This document shows, piece after piece, positions 23,335 through 38,700 of a stretch of DNA of 64,000 nucleotides. Under the pieces are notes generated by a model. The model saw only the letters and a program-made list of their open reading frames with translations. It was not told the DNA's origin and searched no databases. The first letter of the stretch is position 1. Every line of letters starts with the position of its first letter. The DNA is from Lethocerus indicus (taxonomy: Eukaryota; Arthropoda; Insecta; Hemiptera; Belostomatidae): NCBI GenBank assembly GCA_019843655.1, contig JACDQD010000002.1:12733154-12797153 (forward strand). The letters are read 5' to 3'. Both the position numbers and the translations under genes were made by a program.

Positions 23335-26300
23335 CTGAAAGGAAAAACCAATATCAATATTCGAAAAGCTCATTTTTGGCAAGTATCGAAGAAGTGGTCG
23401 ATACAACAAGTTACATGATGTTTCCAGTTTATTTATAGTCATATGTATAATTTATTTTTATGTATAGATTAATGAGCGATACATACACACCCACATATGC
23501 ATATACATATATCTGTATTTATACTTATACTGAATTATAAATAGCGATTAATTAAAAGAAAATAATACGTAGTTATAGTTGCACAACACATGACAAAATT
23601 ATACTTCACTCGAATGTATTGCACGATTTATTCCATCTAGTTGTATTCAATTATATGTTATTGTACTTTGAATTGACATGTCCACAACTGCTATATGTAA
23701 AAGTAAGAAGTAACTTGTGCAAATTAAAAGATAAAATATACAATATTCTTTATATTCCTTGGCCGTAGTTTATAAGTTAAGTATTGAATATAAGACACGT
23801 CAAGCCGTATACAACGCCGGCACGACTGGTTTTCTATGTTTATACATATTTATTGTAGGTGATTATTCTAGATGTCTGCATATTGAGTTAAATAATCGTG
23901 ATTATTCTGAGATGATAATCAATCAAAGCAACACTCTAATTGAAAACGGGTATAAGATTAAGTCCGGAACTCTGAACCAACTCATTAGAATATAGCAATT
24001 CAGTCAATTAAGATGCAACAACAATGCCGATTTAAACCATGATGTAATTGCATGTATCGTGGCATATCATAGCTAGTAGATAAGTAGGTAGACTGAGATC
24101 ACATTGGGGTCCGGGCCTGCGTCACTGTTAATCGCGATCGAGTGTTGTCGCTGCTGTGGGTGGTTTGGTTTGTAGCGTGTCAACGGAAGCTTCGTAGGTT
24201 GGCAGACCAAATCCCCGGTTCATCTCTTCTCCTATTCTATTGACGTTGGAGCCGGGGAATGTTAATTTAGCGCCCTACCGATGGAGCCGACATCCGGTCG
24301 GCTGCGGGGGGAAAGGCTCCGTCTGTTGACCTTACTTGATGAGTACTGACAAACCAGGGTCTATCGTCCAATCGTCCAGCTATGCACTGCACGGGTCTTA
24401 CTCTGTAGTATACAATGAATGCCTCTCATAATCCATTTCCAGAAGATTAATTTATATAAAGGGTTGAGTAAACAGTGGCTTGTGCCGGCAGATAAAGGGG
24501 CAGGCACTGCCCAAATTGTTTTGACGCCTATTTAAACCTCTTTCTATTTAACTGAAAACTATTTTCTTGCCGATTTCGATCAATGAAACATTTTTTTTCT
24601 GTGAAACAAGATTTTTCTGTTGTTTTTTTCGCTGATTATGACGACATTTAAAAATGAATCCCTGAGAATCCAGTATTACCCAATCGACCTAAAACGGTCG
24701 GTAAGAACAAGTCTGAAACTATAAACTGAAGCGAGGGTGTGATCGGTATTTGAAACTAAACCAGAACTCATTTGTAACCGTTGACGACGGGTCAAGATAT
24801 TAAAGAAGCAAAGGAGAGAAACGGCTCTGTTGGGAAACTAGGCGAAATGGAAGTTTAACTGGCAATTAGACCGTGCAAAGTGGGCCCCCCTAACGGCACC
24901 AGTGGCCGGCTGTCCCCTTCTTCCAATAATAACCGGGACATGTTACATTTTAAAAGTATAAGTTCGCTTAAACGAGAAAGGCGAGCACATGAATACAATC
25001 AACATTTTTTAGGTGTTAAACATAATTTTTAGGTGTTCAACTTAAAAGAATAGACTTTACTCGGTATTCATTAATGGAATCCACATTTGTATATAGTAGA
25101 TGTAATCTTTCCGTGTTTCACGATATCCAGAAGATTTAAAACCGCACATACTATTACGATTTTCCCCTGTAAATTATACGTCACTAACAATTAAATTTAT
25201 AATTATTGCTGTAACTACTGATTGACGTGTATTGACTTCTACAATTGTTTACTGCATAGATTTTTTTCTTAGTAATATTTGCTCCTTCTGTTATACTATT
25301 TTGTACAGTCCATCCTTTTGTTTCACTGCCATTGCAGTAATTTAATATCGCTGTAGTGAATAGGAAGGAGAATTTCCGTTCGCTTCGCCTACAGTAGTAT
25401 ATTTGCCCAGCGTATATTTCTCCTTTGAGAGGCGTTTGAGTTCCTTGTAAGCCATGGGCTCTTACATCGCGCTTTCAAAAGATTTCGAAGGTTGAATCTT
25501 ATGAAAAGCAAGTCAGAAAGTGATACGATTTCCGAAGGAGCGATTTTTGGAAGATTTAAGGTAACAGGTTTTTTTTGACAGGTCCTATATGCCATAACTC
25601 TTCAATCAAATATTATATACACATTTACATACATTTCATATGTTGTAGAAATTTTTGTTTTCAGTAAATTATGAAAAACTGGAACTCGTTGTGCAATTCT
25701 TGACATACGAGTATATTAATTATCTAGTTTTGAATACTAAAAGAAATGATTCCATAAGTTACCTTGTTGACGTCTTTCTAGAAAATGAATTGTCGGTAAT
25801 TATATTAACAATATGTAGTTGTTTATATATTAATATAAAACGATATAAAGTATGATGTTTGAAAATGTTCATTTTTCGATATCGCGTAGTTGTTCTACAG
25901 GTATCCTTTTTCAAGAGGTCGCAGAATGAGTATGTAGGATGTACCTTTACAGAATATATATCCTGAGCCTTACGATGAGGATGACACTTATGCTTCTTAT
26001 AGAAGCTATAGAAGGTGAGTCTGTAGGGCATGCCATTAAAAAGTCCGTCAACAACCGTTGGCAATTGGACACCCAATAATTATAATAGATATACAATATT
26101 GCGTTATTCCGTCCGTCCAATAGACACAGTAGAAATATCGTGCTAGATTGTTATTTGCCTCGACGTTTTGCGTTCAAAGGGGGCGTTGTTCTTTATCGAT
26201 GAGAGGGGAATATTACCCGGAATTCAGTTTTGATAAACTCGTTAGTTCAACAAGCGGTTGAAAAAGGTGTGGAGGCGGGGGGGGGCATCGATTTTCGTCA

Positions 26301-27609
26301 TCAATAAGGGAGATGGTCGGCAGGAAGCGTTTTTGCGGTCGCGCGTAGTCGTCCGGCCACGACCCAGTTTGTCAGACCCGCAAAACTCGGACGTTTCAAA
26401 CTCAATTCCCTTCCTTCCAACGCAAAAAAACATAGAGCTACAGCCACCATTCATCAAGGCAGCACCGTCAGGCTGACCGATTATAGCCCTCGTTAATATC
26501 AAACATAAATCTCCCAGAGGTGACCTTACTGAACTTTCTCTTGTACTGTCGAAACCGTCTTAGGGGGAATATATGAAGGGAAATTTGTACAGATTTATCG
26601 AGGTAATTCCAGCCCTTACATTTGCCCTACGATATCATGCTATTTTTCAGGTATACTTTAATGAAATTGATTTTATTAATTCATTATTCAATTCATTATT
26701 GCTTTGAAACTGTTAAAATCGTTCGCTAAAGCCACAGCGTAGCGATAGCGACCGCAGGATGCTCCAATAACTGTCAACAGGGCATACCTTCGGTCCGGAA
26801 TGGTCTTTTACCTCTCGTGGCTTGCACCAATCAATTAATGGGTGTGACCGCGCGGAATACGGACGCCGAGTAATCGCCTGCGAATATGAGCGGAATCTAA
26901 CGTTTCTCCTATCCTCTAAATGACCGAAACTCCTAGGTAAGCCAAATTCTTAAGGACAATTGGCCAACTGGAATCCAAGGCACGGAGGGCGATGAAGTGG
27001 CAGACTAAGTTTACCTTGCAACCATCAGTTCATTCGCCAGGACACACATTGGCCAAAATTGTTGCGGTGGCATTGATACCTAAAATAGTTCAATCGCTAT
27101 AAATATTATTTTAAATATCTCGTATAATGTCCTAAAATGTCTTGTATACATAGTGTGTAAACCAATTATACTTATTTAAAAAATAACAATGTTTTATTAT
27201 GGTTGAACTAAGAACAATGATTTACTGTTTTCAGCAGATGTAGGGGAAAATAATCAATAGCTCTACTGCTGGCTTACCCTCTGAAATAAATGTTCAACCT
27301 GAATGCAGTTGAGGTGAGAGGCCGATCGAACTCGGCTTAATAACTTGAGTAAAATTGAATTGTCGCCCTAACTATTGAAGGTTTTTGTACAAAGAAAGTT
27401 GTGACTTATATATAGTGGAAAGGTGGCCCGCCTATTCCCTTACCTCCTGTGAAAAGTGAGCAAAGGGCCAATTTCCCTGGCAGTCCAATTAACCTACCTA
27501 GTTCAAATTTCGCTTTGACAAATTCAACCAAAATAACCCTTTCGTTTCCTTTCACCAGAGTAAAAATAAATCCTAAAACATTTTTTTTTATTGCAAAGAT
27601 TCAAAAATA

Positions 27610-27670
<61 letters not shown>

Positions 27671-30600
27671 AAGGTTCCGAAGAAGGAGAAGTATTATCAC
27701 TGAATAAATCTAATATAATAGAGAAAGAAAGAGATTTTTCGTGGCCAAACATCTTTTCACAGATGAATGTTCGCGCCAGCTGATAAAACGAAACGTTTAT
27801 GAACTGACCGGTTCCTGATTAGCATAGTGCCACCCTCGAAAGCGGGCCAGACGACTGTTCCCTCCTTGTATTATATGCTAATGCTATAACAGTAACAGTC
27901 CTTACAAAACGTCACCGTATCACCGAGACAACGCCGCTGTTGGGCACCGACTGAGAGGAACGCGGGATTATAATGTAGCCGCCCTGGGTAACGATTGAGG
28001 AGGGAATGAAGTGCACTGAAATCCAATTTAATGAAATTAGCCTTGACGATATGGAAAGTTGCTACAGAAAAGTATAAAAACGGATTCCGGATCACATTTG
28101 AAATGAAATGAATTTTGGGTGAGTACCGTTTAATAGAATATTATGCATTTAGAAATTCGAATCCGCCAAACCGACAAATATCGATAAAATCCCCCAAAAA
28201 AATAGAAAAACCAGTGAGTTACTCCTCCATTATTGTCTACTTGTTGTTAGGCTACTCGATATCAATGTCGCTAATTGGAATGTAATACAGCTGTGACAAT
28301 AAAACATTGAAAAAAGAATGAAATTCCAATGTTATTTCTTATTGCAGAAAAACAGATTCGAGTATTTTTGGTATATTCTAAATTTAAGTTCTAAAGTATT
28401 TAACTCCTGGTATCCATCGATCCAAAAGTGAATTTGGGATCCAGTTGGGTAGTATTAAGAAATTCTGCTTCAAAAAACAAACCAATTTCACTAAGTAGGC
28501 TTCCTGCAGTTTAAGTGAAAGTTCATGCTTTAAACTTTCATTTCTTAAGAGCTAAAACTTTATTGCTTTTAGCTTTTAGAAGGCTCAAGTGAAAACTTAA
28601 GAAGTTCAAAAACTTGCCAAAATATTTCTTAAATTCGCAGTAGGTGTTGGGGGGGGCTCGGCTTAGAATCTATCTGATAAATAATATGAGTTGTACTGGT
28701 TATAGAGGTTTTAGTAACCAACATCTCAAATACAAATAATTCAATACATACATAATGTTCTATTCTTATTCTTTCTCAGAATAAAGGAAATGGCTTGTGT
28801 ATATCGACGAATATTGATCAATTTAATCATGGTAATCATTTTATCGTGGAGTTCACATGGTAACACAAATCGTTATAGTTCCCATCCTAAATGTGAACAT
28901 TGTAAAATATTCTCGTCTGAATAGAAATATGCATTGTAATATTTATGCGGGTAAGAATATTAAATGTAAAAATGTAAGTCTAAATGATTACTTTTCATCA
29001 ATGCAAGCATTAGTGCGGAAATCCGTACATTGCCGACGTCAGATTCCGGCCTGTAATATTCAAGTAGATCAGTGGGGGGCGGTGAGATTGCGGAAGTTCC
29101 GGAGTTTATAATAAAATAATAAATAAGGATGGAACCGGTAGTTGGGCGATTTACTAAGTTTCACTTGTGTCGATTTGGCCTCTGAGGAACACCATCATTA
29201 AAAAACAGGGTTTATCTGTTCGTTCATTCTGTTTAGTATTACTAATACTAGTATTACTCTGTGTAGTATTAATTTATTGATATGATATCATCATAATAAA
29301 TGTAATTAACCTATCAAAATATAATCCGACCGATGTATTCAATTTTATTTCGAAATTATTGAATGGTGAGGTTTCTACAATTTTCAAATTTATTGTCATA
29401 ATACATCTCCTGTAATCGCCAGCAACCTTTATCTATGCGCATGTTTGATACTATCCGAAGTATTTCACGATTAACAATTGTTTGGTGAATGTCACAAATG
29501 ATGGAAAACTCTACATCGCAGCGCCAGATGCCGATTGCTTCTTTTTCATATTCAGTTTTGTTCGGGTTTTTATGTTCATGTGTCTCGAAATCGACCGGTC
29601 CTTTCACCGTGGGTGTGGGGCGAGCGGAGGGGGGGAGGTTGTGACCGGCGCCTTTACCGTGTTCCTCGCCCTGAATAGAAATGACGTCGTTTCAGTTAGG
29701 ATACCACGTTTGGGGTTTTAGACAAGATTTCTTGCCATAAAACTGAGTGAAGTTTGCACCTTAATGGCAGGCAATGGTGCCGATACTTTTCTATTCCATG
29801 CGGGGAAAGGAACGCCCATGAGGTTTTTGATTGTGAAGATACTGTTAGTAACGAATTATTAAATCTCAATAAAATATTGGCATAATAAAAATAAGGCAAC
29901 TATATTATTAATTGATGCGGAGCGAGAAGCTTTGTTATTTTAGCCAAAAATACGTATAATTTTAATGAAATCATTTTTTGAATGTCGGACAATCTCACTG
30001 TTCCTCATCCCCACTAATTGGTAACAGAATGAAATATCCAAGGTTTCTTTAATACTTACGCATCACTTACACGCTTATAATTGAATTATTAATTTCAATT
30101 ATTCGTTTATTCGGTTTGTATGTCGCTGCAGAAACGTGACATCGGACATTTTTCGGTTATTTTAAGTTATAGAGTTGAAAAATATGAAATGGAAATTTAC
30201 ATTCGTGTCATTTCTATAAGTGACTCCTGTAACATTAAAATTTACACATAAATCTGTGGCGATACATATTTCAAATGTTTCTATATATGCTCCTTTCAAG
30301 GATGTTCGTGTAATATTCGGAAAAATAATGAGAAAATTAATTTCTAGAACGTTAGCCTGTTATTTCGCAAGGTAATTCGCCTGTACAAGAACTTCGTGTC
30401 TGAAATTAGTGGAACCATTCGGTCGTTACGGGCCCAATTGGACAATGGACAATGTACGGGAGCACGATATCATCATGTTCACGATGTCAGATGTCAGGAC
30501 GTCGTCGTTTTCCCAGTAAACACCGATGAATATTTTAAAACGCCTTCATAATAAAACAGCGCTAATGAACTCCAGCCAACTTCACAGCGTTCGACGGCCC

Positions 30601-32458
30601 TCCCAATTGGTCGTCGTCTATAGAATCCGTTACTTAAGAAAAATCGTCGCTTCTCGTAACTTCATCAATGTCATTTACACAGTAATTATAGTGAAACCCG
30701 TAAGTATGGATTTGTTGTCAAGAAAATTGAAAAGCAGTTTTGAGCTTCAATTTTAATTTTCTGTAATGAATCTTTGCCCGGGAGCATTATCGCGATGGCC
30801 TACAAAATTCTCGCAAAAGTTTCATATAAAATATTTAATTCTATATTTGAGGACTGTTTCTAAATATGCATTGTATACACGATGGAATGAGTTTTCCTCC
30901 TTTACAGACGGAAGTACACGTACGAGAACGGTATTGGGGCGGCGATCACAATTTAACTTTTGCCGGTTGTTTGCTCTGGAGCCGGGACAAAAAGCGTTTA
31001 CTCGGCGAGTTAAGAAAGAACAGGCTTGAGCCGGTACAATGGGCGATATACTGAGAAGGGGGAAGGGGGTGTACGTGACCTCTTTCAGTGGAGCCGGAAG
31101 AAAATTAAAAGACATAAAGCCCGGTAATGAGACCAGTTGAGCCTTTCAGGTGGGGCCTAAAGCAGGCCCGTGGCCGGGTATTAACATGCCTCCTCTCCTC
31201 CTCTGATCGGTCCCAACCCGCCAATTAAGTCCGATCCCGCCGGCCATTTCTCTCAATGACCCGACCCAACGGTTAAACGGAACTCCAAACAATGTTCTTC
31301 TAACCCACATACCACTTCAGTCAAAAATTAGTGCAAAAATATAGTAATAAGGAAATTATCGCTGACAAGTGGATTACGCAAGCAGGATATTGCCTCGGTG
31401 AGAAGGCATAACTATTGAGGGTTCCGCAAAGAATTTTACTTTAGTGTAAATTATTATCTTATAACGATTTTTAATATATTTTTATATGATTGGTTGTCAC
31501 GAGGGTTTGGAATAATACCATTGTTATCAAAGTGACAACAAAGGGCTTGTATATTCGGAATTACGAGTGTTAAAATAGATATACCATCAGGACAGAAGAA
31601 ATGATATCAAATCAAACATTTAAATCAAATGTTTCAATACGCGATTTATGGAAAAACCCGAATGGAAACTCCTATCTGGTATTGATCTTTGCCAGTTGAG
31701 ACGGGCACATAATTTACGTATATTATAAAGTACGAGCCACAACTCGACTATTTAATGAAAAGATAGCTATCAAAGCCGTTGTACCGATCTCTTTACGTGA
31801 CACAGGCCCCCATCCACACTGTCCCTGAATTCCTCATGAAGACTGGAAATTAAAAGTTTAAAAAGTAGAAAATTTAACTTAAACGTGTTTTCTTTCGTGT
31901 GTATATACATGCATTTTAACAGTGAACTAGAGCAGAACAGTGAAAATTAATCATTGTCATGTTTTGTAGACTACAACAAAACTATAGTTCTACCGGAACA
32001 CAGTCGAGTTGAGCAGGAAAATAATTCATTCGTAGGGCATTTGAATTGATTAGCACAAATTTAAAAATTGAACTGGATGGAAAATGAAGTTTTTAAATAC
32101 CGTTGAATTAAGAGGGAACACTAATGAAGCGATCTATATCCATTGGCCCTTTAGCCACGAGAGCCATTAGGCTTTGGAGGCTTTACTAAAATATGGGTCT
32201 GATAAAAGGTGGAAATATACCTGTTGAATAGTTAATCACCCAATTATCCGATTTAGCTCACAAATTAGCGGAGTTGTTTTTATCCTTCAATTATGCACCC
32301 CACAAATACAGCTTCAAATTAGGAGCCTGAAGGCAAATTTAGAGCTGCATCATTAGTATCTTCCGATTTCCAAAGAAAAATAAATAGTTATAGCCTGATA
32401 AATATTGGCAAATACCAACACTAGATTAGAGTATTTTAAAATAGAAAATATATTGTTA
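23335..32458. other. No gene seen; probable 5' intron or upstream region of flz
   Basis: AT-rich with one (TA)n run (27612-27667). GC-richer patches lie at about 24100-24420 and 26240-26480, with a longer one at 30770-31310. The 24100-24420 patch may be an old transposon, but no ends were found. A TATAAAAA at 28073 followed by a donor-like gtgagt at 28119 is the only promoter-like combination, and no gene follows it. Open frames here lack splice context and coding-like codon use. Confidence 0.5.
27612..27667. repeat. (TA)n microsatellite
   Basis: AT dinucleotide run of about 56 bases. Confidence 0.97.
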
Positions 32459-32786
32459 CATTTTTGCATTATAATTTACTGTTGGACAATACTTTCTTAT
32501 CTAACTGAATATTTATAATATAAATCAGAGCGGATCACAGGATTTTTGATAATTTTTTCTCTATAAACGCAAAATTACGCTACAGAAATTATCTCACTTT
32601 TGGATAATGAAACTGGAAAATTCATTTTTGTATTATAATTTACTGTTGACAATACTTTCTTATCTAACTGAACATTTATAATATAAATCAGAGCGGATCA
32701 TAGGATTTTTGATAATCTTTTCTCTATAAACGCAAAATTGCGGTACAGAAATTACCTCACTTGGTGATAATAAAACTGGTAAATTT
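32459..32786. repeat. 164-bp tandem duplication
   Basis: Copy 1 starts at 32459 and copy 2 at 32623. Both begin with an ATTTTTG.ATTATAATTTACTG segment and include ATAAATCAGAGCGGATCA and CTCTATAAACGCAAAATT. They differ by scattered substitutions and one small indel, so the duplication is recent but not brand new. No gene is contained. Confidence 0.93.
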
Positions 32787-35700
32787 GGCACGATAGTTTG
32801 AGCTCGTCTTAATCAATTTACTCACGACAGGACCACCTGCACGAAACTAGAACTTGCGCACAACACGAAGAGCAGGTAAAGTGTAAATCACACACTTATC
32901 TAAAATAATCCCTGTATTACACAATTCTTGACCCAAGACTATGATTTATTTATGACTTATAGCGAATTCCAAATTAAAATGTTTCCCCTTTTCGAATCTC
33001 AATAGAAATTCGACTAACAACCCGTCCCTTCATAGAGGAAATACAGATTTAGAATCCTATTGTGAAATGTACACTACGCATGCGAAAAGTGTTTTTGTAA
33101 GTTTTTTTTCTATCATGTCTCATACGGGTCCCTAAATTTTATTCTTCGACATTGCTTCCAATATTTAAAAAACCGTTAGGAAGGAATAGGCAACTAATTC
33201 CCAGTGCCGAAACCAACAGTGGTGTCCCGGTCGAACGTAATCCTCGGAATAGTCAGTCATGCGTACCGCGTAGTCATGCAGTTTTCAAACCGCATGAGAC
33301 TTCAAGACTAGTGAGAGGGGGGGGGGAATATTTGACCCGAAAAGCGTGCGCAAGTGCTGGACGAGGAAATGGCAGGAATAACAAACCTTCGGCAGTGGAG
33401 TCGAGAGGAATAAATATCAGAGGAAAGGGAGAGCTCCCATGAGAATTTCTCCACTTCAAGATATAATAAAATAACTCCACTGGAAGGCGGAATGGAAGGA
33501 CTATTTCAATTTACCACAATAGAAATAAACTCAGGCGTTATTATAATAATATAAATATTATTGTTGTACATAATATCATTTATTATAATAGAATAAACAT
33601 AAAATGGTTATTGTTTTTCCATGATAACATTAACACTAGGTTAAAATAAGTCAGCAACTCAAATTAATTATTTCCATTATTCCATGGAAATGTAATTTTC
33701 GTAGTTAATTTATTATAAACTTTGGCTTCAAATACATTAAAAATGATGAAAATTTCTTTAAAAATACCACCTCCGTATAGTTAGCCGGGTGAGGCTGTTA
33801 CAAATGTAGCCGCGGTGTATGCATCATTGTAAATGTTCTCAAGCCTTAATCTAAGAGTAAGTCTTGTGAGTGAAAATACGACCCTCCTGGGACTGCCTGT
33901 AGGGGCGGCACTAGTGTCATTATGGACTACTATATATATTCTGTTATAATATACGTCTTATATAAATTACCACAAAGCTCCTGTGTATGCACTCAAATTA
34001 TCTAACCGTTTAAATAAAAATTAAGTCCTGGTATAAAGCTATTTTAATATTCATATTAAACAGTGAACATGATAACTATATAAATCTATGATAAAGAATA
34101 AAGGTGACGAAAACACTGAAATGTCGCGAAAAAACCATAAATATGTACCTCACTTAATTGAACCCTTAATTGAAATTTAATTAGTTGTCATTGTCAATTT
34201 TAATTGCCATTATTGATGTAATAAATTATTTTCATAAGAATATTTTTCATTATTTGCAATGATCGCCCTGTAACCTATTCAGTTGGTCAGTTGAAAACAA
34301 GACAACGAGCTTGTCTAAAGTTTGATCATTCTCAAGCATTAGGGCAAGCTAAGTCGACTTGGGCTTCTTTGAACTCCTAAGCTGCGTTTGAGCTTTGTAA
34401 GCAAGTTTAACAGAGTGGCTACCGGGGTTTAGGTCAACCCTAACTTATAAGCGTTGAAATTAAATTGTATGGGTTTAGGGTGTTTTCAAAGCAGCCAAAG
34501 TTTGATATCACTAATGATGGCTTAAGTCAGTACAGTACTGACCATAATCTGATGCAAGTTTATATAAAGTGGATCTATGCTAGTTTTAGTTTTAAATTTA
34601 TCCTGGTAAATAGTGGCACATATTGGGCTCCTTAAAAACACAATACTAAGTAGTAAGACAAAAACCAAAGTATAATAAAGGTACAAGGACTAAAACGTTT
34701 CGTTTAATTATCCGATATGCTATAAAATCTTCCTTTTTTTCTTTCTAGAATCTCAAACCAATATACAAAATAGAGCAATACGGACGTAGTTACTATATAA
34801 TGGTTTGTTCTTGACTTGTAATAATTCTTCGATACTTGAGATTGTAATTATTCCATACCATTTCGTAATAACTCATATCTCTAAAATTGATCTCACATAA
34901 TTAAACAAGGAATAAAAGTGTGGCCTTTACTCCTCCTAATTAGAAACCTATCCTAGAATTAAAGCATCGTAGGCACGTGCACTATTATCTTTTCCATAAT
35001 TAATTTTAGTTTATTACCAATACAAATGCAATATGTTAGCTTCTATTTCCCCACGAAAATACTAAAAAGTGGTATTTTCGTTTCATCTATAAAAGGGAAT
35101 TGGCTCGCATTTCGAGAATTATTTAAATATGAAAAGTGGTCTGGCTGGCATGGGATAGATGGGAGGGATAGGGGGACGCTGGGGAATAGGCGTAGGGCCG
35201 GGAGGACCCTCGGGACCCTTTACCTCAGCCAGACAGAGCAACGCGCTGAAATGAGCCCGCCACAGTCACTTTGTATTTTAACCTCCGGCGGCCCAAAATG
35301 TATCCACTCAGAATTCCGAGCGCCCCTCTTCAAACTTGAATTTTTGAAAAGGGCAAAGGACGTTGGCGCGGCGGAACCTGAAAACGACCTTATCAGATGG
35401 GAGCGAATAATTCATTAGTAAACTCTCTCCCTTAGAGTGGTCGCGTTTCAGAATGTAATTCCACCTGTTTTAAGGACATTCAGTATACCTTTCCAAAATT
35501 TACCGTACCGAAAGACCGAAAATTAGCACAGGAGATAATAACACTGGAACACTCAAATGTGTCTTAATTCATTTCCCTAATTGTAGGATTTTCATCCTGT
35601 ATCAGTATAAACACTGATTGGAGCCAACAATTTTACCTCGCGACATAGGATTCAATATTGCAGTATAAACAGTCGAATAATATAACTCGGAATATTGATA

Positions 35701-38700
35701 TTTTGTTTAGTGGCCAGTTTTAATATACAGCAGTTATAATCCCATAGTTCTGAGTGGCAGTAACTTACTACTTATGTTTTGTGATAAAGTTTTCATGGAT
35801 CAACATATTCATGTACATTTATTTAAGCGTAGAATAAATGTTTATATTCTGAGGAATAATCAGCGTTATACATATTGTATAAAAATATTTAGATCTGAAA
35901 TATTTGCAAAGGTAGATTAGAGTAAGGAAGCTTTATGACCTGTTATCAGGTTTTTGGATATCAACTTCTTTCATTTGATCAGTCACAAAAAGCACAAGTA
36001 TTGCAAAGTTATTTAATAGTTTTTCAGAAACACTCAAAATTCCAAACAAATACTGGCAAATCATGAATTAAAAAAACTTCCCACATTTTCCCCGAATGTA
36101 AAAGATTCAATATTCAACCAAAACAGAAATGACAATCGGAAACATATTGGGATCTGTAACAGATTGCGTTTGCAATGGTAGCGGACATTCGGAAACGAAC
36201 TGGGGATGATTTAATTTTCAAATCGCTCGAGGCGACGGGCCCGCGTTGCACGACAGGAGGGCGGCTCTAGAGAAACCGGGAAACAAGCGTTTTCATCCCC
36301 CTTTTTGGACAAAAGACCGGAAAAAACTCGTTAATTCCCCCGCTCCGGCCTTTCGGACGTTTAATACTGCCCGGTAAAATACTGCGGTCATCCCGCAAGA
36401 GCTATACAATTTATGAGAGCCATCCAACCTTAATCAGACCCCACTAACCCCCTAATCCCATTCTACCCGCTCCTCCTCCTCCACAATCGCTAATATCCGT
36501 AGTTTCGGTGCCTGTTCAACCCCGATATGCTAATGAAGTGCCCTTTGCCGCGAGCAACCAATTAACTACTTGTAGTTCCAATACGATTACTGCTCATACA
36601 TGGACATAATTTCGAAAAATCTGATAGTTATACACCTTTATGAGTTGGAATATTTGAACGAGTTACCGTGAACATTATGACGTTTGCCATATTTTTTGAG
36701 GGAGAGTCCGGCTTTCAAGCAATTTTACAATTCATAATTTTTCGTTAATTATGTTTATTTCGTTTCAAGATTAATATATTTTAATCAGAAATTGTAATGC
36801 TGACAAAATGTTGTCAAATAGATTTTGAAAATCGTACATAGTATTGGTTTTACATAACATGGAACCAACTATTTATTGCCCGAGTGTGTTGTTGTGCCTG
36901 AGAGTGATTTATACCATAATTAATTCTAGAAACGTTTGTAATTTCGTGAATATGATTACAGGCACATTAAAATCATTGTATACGCGCTGTTCCTCATTTT
37001 AATAATACCGGAATAAATAAAATATTTCAGTCGACTAGATTGTTAATAACATTCGACGAGAAATAATTTCACGTAATCAGTATATCAACAGATTTTTTAA
37101 ATGTAATATTAATTTAAAAAGCGAAGCAATTAGTTTAAACATTTTTTAAGCGTTAAAATAACGCGCTTAGTTCACCAAGAAACCTGACATCATTATGCAA
37201 TTCAAATATGAATTGCAAAGCTCGCCGGGAGCACAAATATTTATATTCGAAACTAAGCATAAGGCTTAGAACAATATTTCTGTAATTCGAACGAAATCGA
37301 GAATAATAATCGCCTCGAACACTAGCTGTAATGAACTGATTTCCGCGAGGCTCCGCCTGACCGTGTTCGATGTTCGGAAATTGGGCTTGTCCGAAAAAAA
37401 GGCGGGCCGAAACACAGTGTTTGAAAGGGGGCCTGGGTTTAGTGGCTGGTGCGGGCCGGCGGTGGGCGCGCCTGTATTGATCTTGTGGCCAGCGCCCGAT
37501 TGGTTCACGCCGCCAAATCACGGAGCCATCACTTATATTAACATCTTTACTCACGGACAACGACATCTCAGGATCGTCTCCAGGCATTTTCTGAATGACG
37601 GTCACGCCTCCCGATGCCGAGCGTACACTGGATTCTCACATATTAACCTGTATATATACTGAGCCGGCAGTCCGAAAGTTAAACGCAGGACGTGCAGCAC
37701 TAACGTTACGTATGAATTGTATTTGTGTTATATCGAAAGTATCGGAATATATTATAGACTACCGTGACATTTTATAGATATTAATTAAACCATAAATAAT
37801 TAACAGAATGGTTTGTAACGAAAGAAAATCAACTGTATTTCTTATGAGGGCTCGTGCTTTAAAAACTTAGACTTAGCATTCGGTATCTATTTATTTCACT
37901 TTATTCATTTTGTGCTCGTGTTACGCAACATTTCATGATCAAATTCGAGCATCGTAAAGGAAGTCGCAGCACGACTCGGGAACCGCAAAGGCCTTGGCGG
38001 CCAGAGGAAAGTAAATTTTATGAGTAGTTTACCCTCTAGAGCAAGAAAGCAGTTTCGCTGAATTCCCACGCGTATATTAAAACCGGGCGGGGTCTTTGAT
38101 CTCCGGCTCTGTACCGGAACAATCCAACATTACCAAAGACAAATTTGACTGATTATAGAGTACAGTTTTCTGTATCAAGTGCGATACGGAAATACGGGTC
38201 GGGTTAATATTCCTCCGTAAAAATCACTTCAACGTAAGGCGAGAAGTTGGTGTTCGTGAATGAAAGCGTCAATAAGCTCTGTTTAAAATTACCAGGAAGA
38301 GAAGAACTAGGAAGAGTTGGTAACTGCTGGACAGCCGTAGATTTGAAATAAATTTATACGCCGGGGAATCGTCGATTTGGGATTTTTCACGCCTCCATTT
38401 TCCCCCAATCCCATCCAATCCCAATCCGACCACTAGGTAAAAAACAGGTAAGTTTAAATCCCCAAACTATCTGTTTATCCTTTTTACGTTTTTAATAGAT
38501 TCGATACACCGAACGGATTCCCGCGTGTTAAATTGAATAGGACTTTTAGAATACCAATTTTCTGCCTGATCGTATTTACCTTACGTATCAATACAAGGCA
38601 ACTACATTTTGCGCGGGGATCTGCCGCTGTTATTAACTTAGTTCCGCTAGGAAACGCTTTGCAGTCTGCCGGCAGATTAATTGAACCCGGGGATGTCGCC

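Noticed and set aside
28071..28124. TATAAAAA followed by ATG-AAT-TTT-GG/gtgagt, resembling the secreted-gene promoters
   Set aside because: ATG too close to the TATA box for a normal start site, and no signal-peptide exon follows.
35026..35418. 130-codon plus-strand frame
   Set aside because: No recognisable motif, no promoter, and neighbouring islands show similar chance frames on both strands.
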